Positions 58,487 to 64,000 of a DNA stretch of 64,000 nucleotides are shown here, piece by piece. Every line of letters begins with the position of its first letter. The stretch's first letter is position 1. The notes below the pieces were generated by a model that saw only the letters and a list, made by a program, of their open reading frames with translations, did no database searches and was not told the origin of the DNA. The position numbers were made by a program, and so were the translations under genes. This DNA is from Oryzias latipes (lineage: Eukaryota > Chordata > Actinopteri > Beloniformes > Adrianichthyidae): contig NC_019875.2 in NCBI RefSeq assembly GCF_002234675.1, positions 26,657,818-26,721,817 of the forward strand, written 5' to 3'.

Positions 58487-59412
58487 ATGTCAGTGTGGAT
58501 CTCCTAAATGCCAAGAAAGGAATGGAAAGAAGAGAGGGAGAGCACTCCAGTGACTCTCTGAGGTACACAACAGCGACCACAAAGGTGTTTATTTATAATC
58601 AGTGATGTACACAAATCACTGCATTCATCCGGACGCAATGCGGGTAAAAATAAATGCATTTTGAACATCGGGAGTGGCAAATCTTTGATGTAAAGAAATA
58701 CACAATGCATTGTTAAAATTACATGAACAGTGGTAATGTCTGAGGTATAAAAGCATGCTGACCTTCAAAGGTGTGAGGAATGTTGACAGGGCAGTGATGT
58801 AACAATTGTTCCTGCACGCTCGTGAAAAGACCACAACTGTCCACCAGATGGAGATGGAAGACACAACAATGGGGCTCTGAGTGTTCAAGTCTTCCACCAG
58901 GGTTCACTGTTTCTGCAGGTTAAAGCTAACTCCTACACGCATCAACTGTTTGTTTTAACGTAGTATTCTTACCAACAAACCTGCATCACAAATTGCAGTT
59001 AACACAAAAAATCCACTTCTATGCTGAAAGCATAAAGTTTTACTTTATCTGGTTTGATCAAAATAACCAAACAGACAGAAGAATTGACTCAATGACCATC
59101 TTACTGATGCCTCCAATGAAAATGTACATTAAGAGCTGTTAATTGTGTTTGACAGCTGAAATAATAGGAGATAATCTTAGGTATAAACCTATGCCACTTT
59201 GTAGTGCCTACTGTTCAACATTTACATAACTCAATACACTGCAATCATAGTATTAATAAAACATCTAAAATGTGGAGCATCATAAATTTTATTGCTGATG
59301 TTTATTGTTGGTTTCCAATCATGTTTTTTCTTTCCCTTTCTGAAAAGGTCTTTATTATTGCCAGATCACCGTTAAAAATAAAATAAATATTGTAATTAAT
59401 CTGTCTAGCCTT
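58487..59412. other. Intergenic, nothing recognised
   Basis: AT-rich, with no identifiable gene, RNA gene or repeat. Confidence 0.45.
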
Positions 59413-59560
59413 GATCAGTATCAGAATCAGAAATACTTTATTGATCCCACACGTGGGAAATTTATTTGTCACCATAGCAACTGACAGCAGAGGGAAAAAA
59501 GACTTAAAATGATATTTAAAAAAAACAAGAACAAAGAAAATGTAGCATAAATGCAAACAT
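59413..59560 (-). mobile_element. LINE 3' end, copy 1
   Basis: The plus strand reads CAGAATCAGAAATACTTTAT, TGATCCCACACGTGGGAAAT and TGTCACCATAGCAACTGACA. On the minus strand this is the common teleost non-LTR 3' end, with GGGATCAATAAAGTATTTCT and a TTCTGA-type tail. Only the terminal portion is present. A second copy in the same orientation starts 630 bp to the right. Confidence 0.65.
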
Positions 59561-60042
59561 CAAGGTAGTATCATTTAAAAAGCTTTTGACAGAACAGTGC
59601 AGGTAAAAGATGTGCAAAAGAAATGTGCAAAATGGAAAAAAACTAAATAAATAGATAATAAAAAATATGCAAAGGTTATCTTTTGCATTGTGAGTTGTTG
59701 TACAGGGTTGTGTTGATAAAGAAAAGGTTAAATAAAATACAGAACTAACTACCAAAATTCGTCTTAAAGCCAACACGCACCATAGATGACAAAAGACAAG
59801 AGTATGTTTGTTTTTGTTTTTTTTCCTGTTTTATTTTTAACCGATTTATTGTTGTATGTTTCTGCTTTAACCTCATGTAACTTTAACATCAGTCTGTCAT
59901 AAATCTGAAACAGTTTTCCTCCTTTTGTCCGTCGTGCATCCTTTTATCAAAACAGATTTTGAATAAAGGTCTAAATGATCCGTTTCTTCTGTTTCTGTTT
60001 TTTGTAATTTCACATTTTCTATTTTAATTGAGACTTTCAGAA

Positions 60043-60190
60043 CCAGAATCAGAGAATCAGAGATACTTTATTGATCCCACACGTGGGAAATTTGTTTGTC
60101 ACCATAGCAACTGACAGCAGAGGGAAAAAAGACTTAGAATTAAGTAAAAAAAAGCAAGAACAAGAAAATGTAGCATAAATACAGACATTC
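60043..60190 (-). mobile_element. LINE 3' end, copy 2
   Basis: Nearly identical to 59413-59560 over about 145 bases: the TACTTTATTGATCCCACACG block, the TCACCATAGCAACTGACAGC block and the AGCAAGAACAAGAAAATGTA block. Same orientation. It could be an independent insertion or a local duplication. Confidence 0.65.
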
Positions 60191-62580
60191 TTTTTAAAAT
60201 CAAGATTATCCTTTTCGCAGATTTAATAATAAGCTGTTTTTATGTGTTGACAGAAGCTTCAGTTATTCCTGCCAACAAGAAAAAAAACCACACACAATGC
60301 ATTAAAAAAAGAAAAAAGATCCACTCGTCTTAATCTAACAACATGTCTTTGTAACATAGACCCGACAGAGTACAACGGGCATATCAAGAAGATAACTCAT
60401 GTGGTGCAAACCTTAAGTAATACAGGAATGAGCCAAAAATGTCTTCCTGTAACCTGCTTGTGCAGGACAGCCTCACCACTGATTACATCCTGGAGGTGGC
60501 TCAAAGAGTTCTGTGAAGAATCATTCAAGAACGCCGGTACTCAACAGACAAATCTGCCGTCTTCAAAGAAAACATTTTCTTTAGCTCATCAACAGGAAAA
60601 AGGAAAAATCTCAAAGGAAGCATTGCTGCTTGATTTACATTCTGTTGAATCTAAAAAGTGCTATAAATACCTGAATGGCAGATGCTCCTTGCTTCCTCCT
60701 GGAGAAGAGTAAAGTGCACAGCCTGTTCCAGACAAAGGAAACAACCAGACACATGGTGCTGACAAGCCAAGTGTCTGCCACTGTCACAAAACTCCCTTCA
60801 GCTTTCACTTTACTCCCCATCCTTCCCCGCTGGCTTTGCTTTGAGGAACTATTTCTATCAGCAAACTGGGGCCCCTCAGAGATTACAAGGAAACACCTCC
60901 AGGTCTGGATGTGGACCCACTGAGAGTAAGAAGTGCCTGAACATAAACACCACACAAACACCCCCCCCCCCCCCCCCCCCCCAGCTCCTATTAATTTAGT
61001 CAACCGCTCTACTCCCGTCGCCGTTGTGCTGTTGAAGGACGGACAGTCTGACCTCTTGACAAAAGTGTGACAGGTGCGAATAAAGGCACAAGCACTTTCC
61101 AGTTACTTTGCTTTCACCACAAAGAAAACGTTTTCATTTTATGCCGTCTTAAGCCCCACACTCTGCTTTCAGAAACTATTTTAATCACACCGCTAAAGCA
61201 GAATGACTCTGTGACACTGATAAAACGCATTTTTGAGACAGAGAATCCAGCACCTGTATATAAGCCATTTGAGCTTTAGAAAAATGTTACCAAAACAAGG
61301 ATCATTTTATAAATCCTTTAACGAGTTTGTTGGAAATCTTCATAAAATTTCCTCCAAATAAGCGTCAATTGAGTCTGAAAGATTCCAAGTTTGATGGTTT
61401 CATCTTTTGCAGACTCTAGCAAATCCCATGCAGTGTGAAATGTTGATGGTGTCTTTGAATTATCTTGTAAGATGAGCACTCACATTAATGTTCTGCATGC
61501 TCAGAAAGTCTCCTCTAGCTTCACCACCAGCTTTGCCAACAAAAATAAGAAGGGCAGAATGCTTTCCTGCTCAAATGCATCTACTGGCTGTGGTATGAGT
61601 GTTGATTCAACAGGAACTAGCAGACACGATTGACTGGATACGTAGAATTCTTATTCAATACTTTTATTTTTAATGCATTTAATTTTTGGAGGGTTGGAGG
61701 TAAGTCAAGTCTTGAAAATTTTACAAGCAAACAATGATTCTTGCTGTGAAAAAAAAAGCATTTTACTCAAAACTAAATCAAAATGTTATTAACTGATGAT
61801 TTAAAAAATAAAGAAAGAATAAGAAGAATAAACATTGTTTTACTGTTTATTTCCTTTTAAGGGCGATTTTCCACCATTGTGGAATAACCTAACACTTAGG
61901 CAGCTATAGTTTGATCAATACAGTAGATGCTGATAAGCATATGTATTATTGGCATTCTCTTTTTGTTTATCAGTGTGTTTTTGCAAGTTTCAGTGTGGAT
62001 TTTATCATTTTTTACCATTCTAGGTTCAAATCATTAAGCTCATTTGTGGATTTTTTTTAATTTAAAAGTTAATTAAGCTGTACTATGGTTTTTGAAAATA
62101 AAATAAAAAACATATAGTATATATAAAATAATCAAATAAATAGTTGAGCTGTTTTGAGCTATAATTTTTTACAAAGTTATCAAGAAAACAGACATGATCC
62201 TGTTTTATTTGTACTCACCTATTTAAAATTCTTACTGTTTTTTTAAGGTAAATGATTAGGAATTAGTATTAGTCGGGTATTGACACCTTTATAGTTTTCT
62301 CTGTACATCTGTGTTATATAAATATGTTTTACCTTTCTTTCACATTTTTCTTTTTTTGTGGTCTTTTTATTGTCATTTTAAATTTGTTTAAAATGAAATT
62401 GAATTTAATGTGAAATGAAAAACGTAACATGTATCATTACATTGTTTAAACTTTATACCAGCCTCAGCATTCTGGCTTATTATTTTTATTTGTATTTATT
62501 TTTTTGGGGGGTGTTCTTTTTTTAACCTAAATATTTTTTTAAAAATGTATTCGAAATGTGTCTAATATTAGAATTGTAAA
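60191..62580. other. Intergenic; poly-C tract
   Basis: No recognised gene. A 22-base poly-C run is at 60961-60982. The plus-strand open frame at 60401-60712 (103 residues) has no recognisable motif. The last kilobase before the wrnip1 promoter is very AT-rich. Confidence 0.45.
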
Positions 62581-62612
62581 AAATCTATTCCGAAAAAGCT
62601 TCAAACTGAAAT

Positions 62613-62675
62613 TGATACGTCATCTTTGTTTTGGTCACGTGACCTCGGGTCAAACCGCACCTCGCGGGAATCAAC
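62613..62675 (+). promoter_or_regulatory. wrnip1: wrnip1 proximal promoter/5' UTR motifs
   Basis: GC rises sharply here. TGATACGTCA (62613-62622) resembles a CRE. GGTCACGTGACC (62633-62644) is a perfect 12-base palindrome containing the CACGTG E-box bound by USF/TFE-type factors. TCGCGGGAA (62662-62670) matches the E2F consensus. There is no TATA box. These are motif matches only; the start of transcription is not located. Confidence 0.5.
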
Positions 62676-63287
62676 ATGGCGGCTGCGGAGTCAGTTCGAT
62701 GCCCCGTTTGTTTTAAAGACTTCACAAACGAGGACATTAACGGACATCTGGACGCATGTCTGCTGGAGGGTGCGTCAGACTGCAGTCCGTCCTCAACGGT
62801 CGAGACCGGACCTCCCGAAGCCAAGAAATGCCGCACAGGAGCAGACCCTGTCAACCAACCGGGCTCCTCCTCCTCCTCCTCCTCCTCCATGGCGGACTCG
62901 CAGTCCTCGGTGGTGTTTTCCCTGTTTCAGACCAATAAGGGGAAACTGCGCGCTAGAGAACCGAGTGATGGGGTTTCCAGTCAACAAAAGAGTCCCACCG
63001 CTCCTGCTCTCAACCGGGGGCTGAAGCGTCCGCTGAGGGAGACGTCAAGGACCCCGCAGAGGAGCCAGCTCCCGGACGCTGGGATTTCTAAGGCCCCCAT
63101 GGAGCCGCTGCTGTCCCGGGCGTTGTTCGCATCGAACAAGCCTCTGGCGGAGGCACTGAGACCGAACACTCTGGAGGAGTACTTCGGTCAAAGTAAAGCT
63201 GTGGGCCAGCAAACCCTCCTCCGGTCACTCCTGGAGTCGCAGGAGATCCCGTCTGTGATCCTGTGGGGTCCACCGGGATGCGGGAAG
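62676..63287 (+). CDS. wrnip1: wrnip1 exon 1: UBZ4 finger to Walker A
   Basis: Residues 1-204. It ends ILWGPPGCGK with donor AAGgtgagg, so the intron falls between the Walker A lysine and the following Thr-Thr. A TCC repeat (about 62865-62887) encodes eight consecutive serines. Confidence 0.95.
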
Positions 63288-63927
63288 GTGAGGGCCGGGG
63301 CGGTGCACGCGGGACCCGCAGCCCTACATGTCAATCATCATTTCCTATATAACTCATTCATTATTTATTTCAGACATGCAAACATGAGTCTGTGTGGCGT
63401 TCAAGGAAGCTCGAACATACCAATCTCTGTATTTTGAATGTATTAGACATTTCAATGTAAATGTACATTTGTAAAACAAAACAAAAAGTTAAATTCGCTT
63501 TAATTAGTAAATATATATAACATTTTTACAATTATGCATATTTTAAACTTCATTTGTCTGAAATTACAAGCACCATTCTTTTTAAATCTTAAAGTTTAAA
63601 TCACATTTGAGTTTTGTGGTTCACCATAACATCACAGTTACATCTGAGGATGGAAAGATTAATGGGCTGCTTTTCATTCCATTCTCAGACTATGTCCAGC
63701 CTCATCACCCAGCCTCTGCTTTCCTCTTTCAGACCACTTTAGCCCACATAATTGCCAGTGCCAGTAAGAAGAATGGAACGGCTCGTTTTGTCACTTTGTC
63801 TGCCACCAGTGCGTCCACCAGCGAAGTCCGGGAGGTGATCAAACAGGCGCAGAACGAGCTCCGCCTCTGCAAGAGGAAGACGATCCTTTTCATTGATGAA
63901 ATTCATCGCTTTAACAAGTCCCAGCAG
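62676..63927 (+). CDS. wrnip1: WRN helicase-interacting protein 1 (AAA+ ATPase), 5' part
   Basis: A conserved AAA+ ATPase related to bacterial MgsA/RarA that acts at stalled replication forks in the nucleus and binds ubiquitin through a RAD18-type (UBZ4) finger. Two coding exons are in the window (62676-63287 and 63733-63927, 269 codons); the gene runs off the right edge. The finger is CPVCFKDFTNEDINGHLDAC (Cys9, Cys12, His24, Cys28). A Ser run and a basic/Pro linker follow, then RPNTLEEYFGQ (the AAA+ entry), Walker A GPPGCGKTT (198-206) and Walker B ILFIDEIHRFNKSQQ. Both exons end in phase 0. The ATG has a good context (TCAACATGG) and precedes the finger by eight residues. The gene is head-to-head with mylk4, as in human. 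Confidence 0.95.
63288..63732 (+). other. wrnip1: wrnip1 intron 1
   Basis: A 445-base GT-AG intron interrupting the P-loop. GC-rich for its first 40 bases, then AT-rich. Nothing else was recognised in it. Confidence 0.9.
63733..63927 (+). CDS. wrnip1: wrnip1 exon 2: end of Walker A to Walker B
   Basis: Residues 205-269, TTLAHIIASASKKNGTARFV, then TLSATSASTSEVREVIKQAQ, and KTILFIDEIHRFNKSQQ, where DE is the Walker B acidic pair. Acceptor TTCCTCTTTCAG, donor CAGgtgacg. Length is a multiple of three. Confidence 0.95.
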
Positions 63928-64000
63928 GTGACGTACTGAACGACCAGCAGATCAAACTTTATGAAGTTTAAGGATTTATGAAAACATCATTATAATCACA

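Noticed and set aside
60401..60712. 103-codon plus-strand frame
   Set aside because: No recognisable motif, no splice partners, and next to LINE remnants.

Overview
The window is vertebrate nuclear DNA, almost certainly from a ray-finned (teleost) fish. It has AT-rich intergenic sequence, genes split by GT-AG introns, RTE/Rex3-like and L2/CR1-like LINE ends with short tandem tails, tRNA-derived V-SINE-like elements and TTA-target MITEs. I cannot name the species from sequence alone.

Two genes are secure, and both are at the right-hand end. A myosin light chain kinase family gene (mylk4) runs on the minus strand from 53326 to 42944. I could join 13 coding exons in one consistent frame, giving 718 residues: a coiled-coil N-terminus resembling that of MYLK3, a long acidic linker, and a complete kinase domain. 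From 62676 on the plus strand, two exons of wrnip1 (UBZ4 zinc finger, Walker A, Walker B) are present, and the gene continues past the window end. The pair is head-to-head with about 9.3 kb between the start codons, as MYLK4 and WRNIP1 are on human 6p25. This supports the mylk4 name.

Layout: 1-40 kb has no gene I can recognise. It holds unique AT-rich DNA, some GC-richer stretches that look like candidate conserved non-coding elements, and many transposon remnants. 40.2-42.8 kb holds small exon-like pieces on both strands, with good splice signals and matching phases but no family I recognise. 42.9-53.3 kb is mylk4. 53.3-62.6 kb is the shared upstream region, with a SINE, a foldback element, two LINE tails and one exon-like open frame. 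62.6-64 kb is wrnip1.

Repeats are the richest content. A roughly 0.5 kb family (called R1 here) is present six times. One R1 copy is split by an L2/CR1-like LINE with a damaged catalytic motif, and another by a SINE. A 690-bp Harbinger-like MITE with exact TTA target duplications sits inside a copy of a second family (R2), whose other copy serves as the empty site. I see no CRISPR, operon or other bacterial feature, and no convincing new biological system. The best leads are the unidentified exons at 40-43 kb.
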